The notes below the pieces were generated by a model. The model ran no database searches. It was not told where the DNA came from and worked only from the letters and a program-made list of their open reading frames with translations. 64,000 nucleotides of DNA from Ischnura elegans (lineage: Eukaryota; Arthropoda; Insecta; Odonata; Coenagrionidae), in assembly GCF_921293095.1 (NCBI RefSeq), contig NC_060257.1:56332968-56396967 (forward strand), written 5' to 3'. Below are positions 1 through 11,300 of this stretch, one piece after another; position 1 is the stretch's first letter, and each line of letters begins with the position of its first letter. A program made the translations under genes and the position numbers.

Positions 1-2391
1 TGAATTTGTAAATTGTCTGTGAATTTGGGTTGCTCTCGTGTTCCATGTGTAATAAATGGTTCACAAATGTAGTCTGTTGTTTTCATTGATCCAGAAATTG
101 AATTTTTCCCTCGGTCAACTACTAAGCTTGTGATTTACGATGGAAACCTATGTATGGTGATAAGCATCATAATTTTCTACCTTGACTTGTGAAATTTTAG
201 GCCTTCCTCCTCTCTATGTATTAGTTGAAAAGTGTTCCCTGTGATTCTGTCATTGTCTGAAAAGTTTACTTGGGAAGCATTTCCCCAGGCTGCATTAATA
301 CTATAGTCCTGAAATCATTAAGACTACTCATGGGTAATATATCTGGTGTAGATGCTTAACACTAGAATGATCGTGGGTGGGCAGTTGGCTGCTCATGTTT
401 TCATTCATACCCTACTTCATTATCTTCCCATTTAGGAAGCTCAGTTTGTCAATCGTTTTTTGTTTTGCACCAAATAAATCAAAAATGAAGTTAATTTTAG
501 GGAGAATGTTTCAGGTCACGGGTGATGACAGCTTTTGCCTATGATGACAGTCTGGTCATTGCATTGTACTTATATTTCATAGTTCAATTTGGATCACTTT
601 GTAGCTCTGACAAATATTTCTCGGGTTTGCATCCAGGTTAAAGCTTTTATGTAAAAAAAGGCTTAACCTTTTTAGGCTTACATAAAAGCTTTAACCTGGA
701 TGCAAACCTGAGAAATATTTGTCAGAAGTATTCACCAGGAAAAACTTAAATCGTTTACTTTGTAGCTCGTTTGTATGCATCATGCCAAATATAGCATGTA
801 TGTACCTTATCACACACTCAAATAGTATAATTATCACCATCATGTCCTCAATACTGTTTCTGCATACTTCATCGTTTATGTGAGGGGAAAGGGCAAAACT
901 ACAGTATGTTGCATCATGTAGTTTCTCCACTAAATATTTCATGTACTGTGACGATTGCTCCTAAAGTTGAAATGTGCTGGCCAGGATTGTGAGTAGCTAC
1001 TTGCACCCAAGCTATGCACTTACGCACCTCGGCTACCTCTGCCTGCCGTTTAGCCTGCAGAGCTGCCTAAGTATAGATATTTCCAACAGAAGCATGGCTT
1101 CTGCAGGAGAGGGTGGAGGGGAAGCATCTATTAGAGGAAGTAAATGGTATGGGCCATCTTGGTGGCTTCACAGAGTATGATATTGCTTTAAGGGTAAGGA
1201 TTGTATTTTGGTGGACCATATCTGTTAAACGATCATATATGTATTGAAACAAACGAAATTTTGGCTTCATTTTCACGGTCTTCAAAAGGGTAGACTTAAA
1301 GTCCTGAAAAACTTATTTGGGTCCTTGATACATAAAACATTTTTTCAAATGAAGCAAATATTACCACATGAATATCAACTTCATTTTGGTAATTTAAAGA
1401 CTAAAAAAACACATGTATAAATAATGCTCTTCCTAACGAATTTATAATAAGAAGTTATAAATTCATAATCAGAAGAGAAAAAGGAATGAAGACAGGAAAG
1501 TTAAAATACATATCGAAGTGGATGTACCCAAAATGGAGGGTACATGCTATCAGCATGAATACTATAAGATAAGGGGTAAAGTAGGAACAAAAGAAGAACA
1601 GTCGCTAGAGCATGAATCATAAATACTCTACTAACCCTACGGCATGAATCCAGATTTTTTGTGGAAGTAGCAGCACTCATTTTGTGTAAAAAAGAGATAA
1701 ACTATAGAGGTGTAAATTTCATCATCTATAAAAAATAATGGTTTGGACCAAAGCCTAGTATAAAATTTATGGTTTAAGCCATGACACGGAGTTTATTTTT
1801 TTAAAGACGAAAGAGACATTGGATTACATAGAAACATAGCTGTGACTGCTGCTGGATGGAAATCAATTTATGCTTATTTCAAATGCAACCGCTTCTGAAT
1901 GAGAAATTTTCAAATTCAAAAATTGCGCGCAATCAATCGATAGTTACGCAATGCGTGTTTCATTGTTTTAATGGTGTTTTGTCGATTTTGAATTTCTTGA
2001 TCGCTTATAATTTTTTACTCTTACTGTGCAATGTGATAAATGATGCGAACTTAAACATCTCAATAATGTGAAAACCCTATGTGGAAAATGGTGTGAATGT
2101 CTGTTGGCTGAGTTTCACGCTGGAACCGCAGGACCTATGTAATTCGTATTATTTCATATGCCGCTGGAAGATGTGTGCCCTTCAGCGTCGAGTTATTTTT
2201 CCTGTATTTTTCCACTCGCTCATTTTTTCCAGTCGTATTAGAAGATTATTCCCTGTGTTACATACCCTAAATAAGTGGCTTTAATGTCAAAGACGTTTTT
2301 CATGTGCTTAGACTGCAAAATGTTTTGATATCAATGAAATTTAATTAAAAGTATTAATAGTAGATGTGTGTATGCTGTAGGCACAGTAATT
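1..2391. other. Upstream non-coding region of the DIPK2 gene
   Basis: AT-rich DNA with no frame that looks coding on either strand. The only structure I can support is the foldback element at 608-756. The frame leading into the DIPK2 start is closed by a TGA at 2335-2337, so the ATG at 2392 is the first in-frame start unless an unseen 5' exon splices in. No promoter element could be assigned with confidence. Confidence 0.5.
608..756 (-). mobile_element. Foldback element, copy A, with 12-bp target duplication
   Basis: Two 49-bp arms (606-654 and 678-726, one mismatch) face each other across a 23-bp spacer. The flanks carry a 12-bp direct repeat, ACTTTGTAGCTC, at 596-607 and 757-768. Read on the - strand, about 30 unpaired bases (727-756) precede the arms and contain TTTTTCCTGGTGAAT, close to the TTTTCCCGGCGTAT leader of the copies at 12628 and 50248. 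The arms contain CCTGAGAAATATT, matching the CCCGAGAAA end of the Penelope-related repeats here. The size and perfection of the target duplication suggest insertion by target-primed reverse transcription (inference). Confidence 0.7.
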
Positions 2392-5300
2392 ATGTGGAAA
2401 TACATGGTCATCGTAGCAGTGTCATGCGTTGTGTATCAGATTTGGAGAAATGCTACTGTTGAAGACATTGTGGCCGTGGACAGATGTCCGTTCTGCTTCG
2501 GTAACACCTTGTGCTCTTCTGTTTATAAAGGCCGTCTATCCATTGGACAGCCCAAAAGTTAGCCACTTTCTTTCTCCTCATTGCATGTTTTCCATTGTGA
2601 TTCTACTACTTAAAACTGTAAGCTTATTTTTTTACCTGCTCTCTCATATCCCTATTCCATCTATTGTTATACGATTTTGTAGTTTATTGTCGGCAGTAAG
2701 TTAAGTTAAGGCGTTCTAGTAGTTTTATTTCTCATGAAGGGATAATTTCTTTAGGCTTAACTTTTTGGGAACATTATGATACATTCTTCGGTGGATCTAA
2801 AAATGTATTCCGTGGAATGTTGGACAACTCTCAAGAAATAATCTTGAAGAACCTTGGACATGACTGGGAACTACGAGAGTTTGATTCAAAGGTTACTAAA
2901 ATCATGAAAAATCTTGGAGTGAAGAGGTGGAATGATATACCTCCTGATACATTGCTACATTTAATTGTAGAAAAGCTCGCAGGAAATTTCAGCGGTTCGT
3001 TTTTATGAATTACATATGCTACATGTATTTCTCTAACCATCTTTCCTAGATTTAATTTTATCTGTGGCATTTTATGTTTCAGCTCCAATGATGAAGCTTG
3101 TTCTTTGCTCTCAATCCTCCGACATAGATGAAGAAAATAGAAGTCACATCGTTGACGAGTTTCTCAATAGATTGTCTGTTGATACTGATTTTGATATCAG
3201 AAGTGGTGGTCTTGCTGCTTTGCTACACATTTGGTCTCTACTTCATATTAACCCAGAGCCTATAATTCTTCAGGTTTGTACATTACCGTTATAACTATTT
3301 TGAAATGGTTCTTTACATGATGTACAGGTTATATACAATGCCAGAGCAAGTTCTAGGGTGTGTTGGGTATGTCTAGTACTGCACTTCATCTGTTGGATGG
3401 GTTGTTAAGCTATAGCTCTCATGTTTTTGCAGCACCTTTGTTAAGAGCAATTTAATTCTGATGAGTGGTTTCTCTCCACATATTCTTACTGTTTTGATGA
3501 ATGGGGGTAATTATTAGAACAATAGACTCTGTATGTCAAGACTTACTTTATTCTTGATGAACAGATACAATTGTAACCATGAAGAGACTACATGATAAGT
3601 TGCACTTACACACACTCCGTAGACAAATCCCTGGCTGGTGTAAGATTGCTCGCAGATACCTTGCACTCGACACAACCACACTTGGCACATGTCCTCTTCC
3701 ATTGGCGCCGACTCCATGGGGCTTGAGGGGGCCTGAGCCCCCTCAATAATTCGTTATGGGTGTGAGGAAAAATGTTTAAGGCTTGTTGATTTTCCCCGGA
3801 GTGTCCAGATATCTAGATAAGAGTTCTCGGTGTTCTAATTTTTATCATATGACTCTTCTAAAATGATTCAAAACTTAAAACTCACTACTTATAAAATTTC
3901 CCGGGGATAGATCCCCGCTTTGGGCCCCCCCAATATTTTTTGTAAGTCGGCGTCCCTGTCCTCTTCACATCACTTTCATCCAGATGATGAATCACTTCCC
4001 TTCACCTTTCTGTGGCACAAATGACCTAAGCTATTGGTCACTACCTTTAAATACCATACAATGAATCGAATCGGGACCTCTAAATGAAGCCCCGTAATAA
4101 ATTCCCTTCTGTAACCCTTTCGCACCAAATGTCACCTGCAATTGAGAATTTTCATATGCAAAAGACCTAACGTCGGCTCTAGCTGGTATGTATTTTTCAA
4201 ATCAAACAAACGAACGTCAATAGGGTAGTTTCCTTCATCAGAGAAAACGAAAGGCATTGATTGAGATTCGTTACCCACCATTAGTGTAGTCATAATATAA
4301 AAATTATATGGTTCTAGAAATCCCGATTTTTGACGAATGGTAAGGGTCAATTTTAACCTCATTTGAAAAAGGCCAGGTTGGCGCCAATGCAAATCCGCTC
4401 CACGTGACGTCACAGGGACCTAGTTTCTATACGAGTAGATAGGAGTTTTACATCGTCTGAGATTACCAATGCATGCATGAGGCACAGAGCTCAGGGAAAC
4501 ATCTCTTAATAATCACATATCAAAATTGCCTATGGTTGGAAAGTTTCCTTCGTTTGATAAGGTATTAATAATCCATATTTAAGCCAAGCACCACCTGCTA
4601 GCAGGGTACTCTGCTACCTGCTAGCAGCCTGCATCGTAGTGGCGCTCATAGCCTTGCACCAAGATGGCCTCACACAACGGCAGCGAGAACCAGAATGACG
4701 TCACATGGGCTTTTCCCAGCATTCATTCTTAGCCATCACGTTTTCACTCGCATGAAAATTTTCACTTTTCATTTAATCGCGAAAAATAGATATCTTCATT
4801 TAAAAATCCAAAAGCGTGAAGTACGTACTCCAGGAGTATGTAATTCATGCATCTTTAGATTAAGGCAATAAAAAAAGAATAGGAAACTACCCCATTAGAC
4901 CGGCTGCAGATGATGGGAAATCAGTATTGAGGTAGCAATTGTTGGAGGCATTCAGGACCTGCCTGAGACCCAGCGTAGTGAGACTTTAGGGCCACTGCTT
5001 GGCAATTGGCCCAGATCCTCTTACTCATTTATGATCCTCCTCACTGCATAAATCCATTTTGAAGTGGCTATATTATCAATGGTTTTTGTAAAGAGACATT
5101 TTGTTGTGTACTCCAATTTTTATATTTTGATATGAATTCTTTGTTTTTTTTAAATGTGCGTAAGCAATTTTTAACAAAATTTTAGTGTTACTATTAATGT
5201 ACTTCTGGAGTTAAGAGTCTGAATACCTTGTGTTTACTAACTTTGTTATTATCAATGCTAGAAATCTCTTTCTAATTCTGCAATGCTGAAAAAAATGTTA

Positions 5301-8300
5301 GCTATTCTAATCTATTGCTAATCGACAGATATTTGGTTTAAATACACTGGTAACACAGTAAGTTGACCCTGGATTCATGCTAAGACAGGGTAAGAGGGTC
5401 TAGTCCAGTGGCTGCAGTGATAGCCAGGCCACTGGACTAGACCGTTAATTAAAATAATAAACAAATAAATGCAAAAAAAACCTGAAAGAGGTATAAAAAT
5501 ATACCAAAATGTTGGCCAAAAATTTTGCGTTTAATTCTTAAAGAGCTACTCCAAGATACTAATCAACGTTTGAGGCTAAAGATAAATGTAGGTGGTATAA
5601 AAGTTGATAATAACAGTTCAGTTATTAGGAGAAAAATGGATATGGTAGTTAGGACATCAGGAAGAGAATTTTATTAGGTATGGACACATTCATAGACATG
5701 AATAGGAAAGAGCTGAGAAGAAGAATATTATGTAAGAGTATAAAGAAAAGACTTGTGAAGGGTCTGATGTGGAGTGTAGCACTTTATGTTGTGGAAACAT
5801 TGGCACTTAATGAGGGAGATTCGAAAAGACTGAAGTCTTTTGAAATATAGGTCAAGATACGATGGAGACAGAAGGTTTGGATGTTGGGAATACTGTGTGG
5901 AGAGGGCATACTTAAATCCATGTTGAAAAGAAAAATGTTAGGTAAGCAATGGAGGGATGGAAGAAATGAATAGGGTTTATTGATATATGTACGTATTGAA
6001 ATGGAGTAGCCATTATTTTGAATTGAAGAGAATGATCCAGTCAGGACTGGCTGAAGTAACTCGCAAAATGCTACATGGAAACCTACCTTAACTGGTAGAA
6101 TACTTTAATAATAATGAATGTTGTCCAAAAAGCCCAGTTGATCAGGCTAAGGAGTGGCAGGCAGGCCAAGATAGTCAGTTGGTGTGATGGGGTAGGGATG
6201 AAACATGCTTCAATTGTTCTTGTGTAATTTGATATTTTCCTTAGAAGACAATGATTTATGGTCCGTGTGATTTCGGAAAAAAAACAACAGAGGCACGGGC
6301 TGATGGACGGCCGAGGGTGGTTTTCTGAAATCTGTGGCGTAGTTATTTTTGATGTGGTTATTATCCCACGGCGCTAAAATTCCCTCGATGATTGTTCAAT
6401 CTCTTGGGAAGAGTCACTCTATGTGCCAGTCGTATTTTGCCTTTTTTATTTTCCACAGCTGAAATTCTTCTACGTAACCTCTGAGAGAGCTTTCAAACAA
6501 AATGGTTCATGAGCAGGATAAGAATCGTATGCGACGGCGCATTTGAAGAGAGAATCGGAACTCTTTCCACCAGCGGAAGACTTCAGATTCAGATCCGATG
6601 TCTTCTGCGACTTTGATCCAATGTATCTGATGAAGGGCAATATCCACGGGTATTTGGAAAGGCGTATCCAATCCAACCATCCCTATTAATAACTGATGTT
6701 AACAACCCGAAGTGCAAAAAGTGTTAAAAATGCTTGAAGCTATTTTCTCTAATTTTATTATGGGATAGCTATTTAGGGTTATGGATGTAATTCGGTTACT
6801 TCAGCACTGTAAAATGATCCCTTTTTCACAATTCCAGTTGTTTCAATCCCAGGGTGGTTGGCCATTTCCTGAATATCTTGGAGCTTGTGGCAGGCTAATT
6901 GCCGAAGAATATTGTGGGGAGCCCCTATCTGCTGTTGCATACAATTTAACGTGGGAGAAAAGGGCTCTTCTTGCATCACAAGCTCTGACAGCAGCTCATC
7001 GATTTACTCACGGAGATTCACTATTTAGACTGTATTTGGTGGACATTTCTCCAGATAATGTTGTTGTCATGGAAGATATCAAAGGGATTCATTTGAAATT
7101 TGTAGATTTAGAGGATGTAATTCTTGTGGACAAGAGGTTGCCAGAGACTGGTAAGTATTATGGGCAGTAAAAATATTAGTACATTTTATTTCAGTGTTGC
7201 ATATTGTCTAAATTTTAGTCGTTTCCTTAAGTTAATGATTTATTTGACTGCTTACTTTACCCACTGTGTCAAAAAGATGGGGACTCTCCTACTGGCCAAA
7301 CTATGTCTTTTACCCTTTCCCTTCTAACAATGAAAATATGCGGCAGGACCTTTCTTGATCTGGGGGACGAAAGCCGCAAATTTTCATCGAAGATTTTCCT
7401 ACGAAGGTGAACGAATGCCTAATATATATATACATTTCCTTACTCTCTCCCTTCTATGATGGTCCCTAGTTCCTGAAGTCTTAGTTTCAGGACCCAACAA
7501 AGCAGGACTTAGGCCGTGCCCTTGAAATCTGGGAGCAGGTATCCGGACCTCTTGTCTTATATTAGCCCTCTTTGTGGTTAGGGACTGCAGTCATACAATT
7601 GTTCATTTAGTCAGTTTTCGAAATAAATATTTGTTCCTTTCTCAAAAGTTATAAACAAAAAATTGAATTCTTTGTCTTTTGAGAAGTATTTACAATTTTT
7701 AAACGAAATTGTACGATGAATATTAACTTACATCTTGATTTCAGTATAGACATCAACATGGAAATTGTTGCTACATTAAATGCATTAATATTGACGGTAG
7801 AGCTTTGTTCGAAATTTTACAATTCTCAGAATAAAACGAGGAATTTCATTCAAAGTCTTCAATTTACATACAAGCAACAATTATCCATATTGCTAATTCA
7901 TACAAACAGAGCATGATTGACAGCGAACCAATGCCGCTGGTAGGGTTATAAACCGAGAAAGAAGGGAGCCCAACTACCCTCAGAGTCTGAGATAATGCAG
8001 AGTCCCTGCTAGGAAGGGTCAAAAAAGGTTTGTGCTGAGAGTATGTGATTATCCACGAGACCCTTCTTAACAAATGTCCTGCAAAAATGCTCCGTACAGA
8101 GGGGACCGAAGAGTCTCTTGGGGCTCATTCCAGCAGTCATGCTGAGGCAAAAACTCCAGCGTGTCGCGAAAGGGTTAAAGAACCAGTGAATCATGGGGCC
8201 TCTCAAAGAGACTATCTTGTATTCCCATTTTATAAATATTTGTTACTTATTTTTCGTCTTCTTATTTCTCTGCAGCTATTCCCATTAGGGGTCGATGTTT

Positions 8301-11300
8301 CTAACTAGTCCCCTCCAAGTCACTTGATCCGCAATATCTCTTTCAGTCAAACCCCTCTCCATGAAATCATTCTCGACACAGTCCCTCCACGGTACCAAAA
8401 ATTTTTGTAACTAAGTACTGAATAGAAATAAACACAATGAAAGCAAAGGCTATCATCTTAGTCAGCCAGTCAGACCCATCATGTGATCTTGGATTTTTCC
8501 ATTTAAATCTTCTCATTGGTCTTTCTCTCGTTCTCTTCCAGGGCTTCTACTGGCAAATTTTGAATTTTGTTCCCACATACTCCTAATCCCTAATCAATAT
8601 ATGTCCAAACCATTGCATCTTTCCCTCTTGCACCTTTCTTGATAATCCTTTCTTGATAACAACTACCTCCATCTCCCATATCGTCTTTACTAATTTGTTT
8701 CACCCTTTTCTCATCCACTAGTTATTAACTTCCTCTCTTGGGAAGTAAATCATTAAATAGACCCATGATATTTCTTAAAATTGGCCACAAATTATTGTGA
8801 AATATGAGTTCAATAAAAATTAAAAGTAGGTTAATGGCAAGCAAGAAGGAAAAAGTACTAATCTTGGGTAAATTTAGTTTGGAAATTTGAGTGCTGATCA
8901 TTCCGTGAATAAATTAATGTGAACATAATGTTTTTGATGACATTAACCACATCGTACTGTGGTACTCAGAACCCACCATCAGAGTAAAGCTAGGTAGAAA
9001 AAGTTATTACACTCAAAGGTAATATTTTCCTTCTCTTTGCCCCTTCTATTTTTTAAGTACCACATTCCTTCAAAGCTTAAAATGTGTAATTATTCTGCAC
9101 CCTAACTATTCAGAGGATGCATATCTACCATTGGTCTATTCTTTAGTTCATGATGTATCACTTCTTTGAAACTAGGGCTATCACTTCGAAATTTTCAGAG
9201 TGATTTGAGAAGTTCCTTATCAGCATTAACTTTTATCTCGAACAGGAAAATTTTAGGTCAGCATTCATACCGAGGTAAAATTCTTGTATTTAACTCTTTG
9301 CATTGTAAGGGCGTAATATTATGCCATCTGTATTTTGAAAAATCATACTTTGCCATTTTTAACGAAGTGATAAACCTCTAAATAAACTCATGAAATTAAA
9401 ACAAAAGCAAAAATAAACTCATGAAATTAAAACAAAATTCATTCTATAGGATGATACCAAACACCTATTCCTCGCATCCAAGGCTGGTTGGTAAGAAATG
9501 ACAGAAAAGTATTGAAAATTCTGGAGTATTGAAAATTCATTCTATAGGATGATAGCAAACACCTATTCCTTGCATCCAAGTCTGGTTGGTAAGAAATAAC
9601 AGAAAAGTATTGAAAATTCTGGGGTACAGATCTACAGTACTAAGCTCAACATGGTAAGTGAATACATACTCTGAAAATTCCAAGATGGTAGCATGAGTTT
9701 CAAACAAGTAAATAGTTGAGAGAAAAGAAAATGTGACAGGTCTAGTAGGAGTGATGTGTGTATTTCCCTTACCATGATCATTCTTCTCTTCTATTGTCTA
9801 TGTCACCTAATGCACCAATTGTTCCTCATTAGTCAACATATTCCATCAACGATAATTTCATGTATAAAACTGCAGTTCTAAATGCATATCATTGAATAGA
9901 ATCTCTTGTTTATAGATGAGCCAACCCAAGCATATGTAACTCACGTGAGCAAATTACAAGATGACTGTCCAGATGGATCATGCTTTGTGTTCTCAGCATA
10001 TGACATATGCAGCCACCACCTCAGTGACCACAATTACTTTGCCGTTTGTAGCGTAAGTATCACCTGCTCTCTTATGTAATTATAAGCAGTTTCCATTTTT
10101 CTATCTGTCTCATAGTTCTCGAGCTATGAGTGACAAATATCAACTGGTTTACCCCTTTCCCTGATAAGTTGCTGATGACACTGACTCATTCCAAGGACCT
10201 CCATGCTTCTCCACTACTTCTCCTCATCATTTATCTGCCTCCAATTGTTCTTTATCATTTAAACTCGAATGAATGACTCTTTCCATCAAGGTTTGGGATG
10301 TGTCTGTGAACGATTGGATGACTCGGAACTTTGATCATGTCACAAACTCATTAAAAGTGCTCGACATCTTTAGCATTTTTTTCACTTTGAAATTATGTGA
10401 AAATGGCCGAATGAGGAAGACTTTTTTTTCAGAGGGATTCAGCTCTGCATCAAGAAAGTTAAAGAGATGAGTTTTAATCGCAAAATTTGTAAAATTTTAG
10501 TCTTTCGACTCACCCAATTTTACACCTTCATTCACCTTTTTTCTGCAGCCTACATCCCCCATCCCTCCTGCTTATTACCGTATAAGCTTGTGTAAGAGGC
10601 GCACACGTGTAAGAGGCGCACCCCTATTTTGAGGATCGAAGCTATAAAGAAAAAAAAATTTGCGACATTTTTTTTATCCAATCGCGCGGTGTTGCAGACG
10701 TATGCCTGGAATTTCGACAGTTATCGAAATGTCCTCTTTCAGTACTATTTGAAAGAGGAAATTTTGATAACTGCGGCGGTAATAGCGGCATTAGAGTGAG
10801 TAGAAAGAGTTCCGATCCTCTCTTTGCATACGCCATCGCTCTACGTTTCTTGTCCTACTCACGAACAATTTTGTTTAAAAGCTCTCGCAGGAGTATTGCA
10901 ATAGAATTGCAGCCGTGGAAAATTTTAAGGCAAAACACGACAGGCAAATGGCATGAGCTTTCCCAACAGATTGAACAACAATCGGGGCAATCTCAGCGCC
11001 GTAGGATAATAACCACGTCGTAGATTTAAGGCCCCTTGCACACGCACCGATTTTGGACGGCCGGTAAAATATCGGCCGTCCACATTCCAATAGTGAACAA
11101 TGGGAGAGCATTGGAGCTTGCACACGTACCGACCACACGCCGGCACCGGCAAAATGCCGGTTAGCTGCCGGCTATTGTCACTTTGGATCGCCGACGCCGG
11201 CTCAAAAACTTAGCAACGTATCGTTTGACCGGTAAAAATCCGGCGTGTGTGCAAGCATCGCTTCGCCGGTAAAATATCGGCCAATATTTTACCGGCCGTC

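Larger units (their letters stand above)
7151..9915. other. DIPK2 intron 4
   Basis: AT-rich intron without a believable gene. It contains a member of a dispersed repeat at about 8430-8515 (related copies near 14925, 46325 and 59868) and a local duplication at 9381-9630. The stretch 8250-8420 looks like old repeat sequence but I could not class it. Confidence 0.6.
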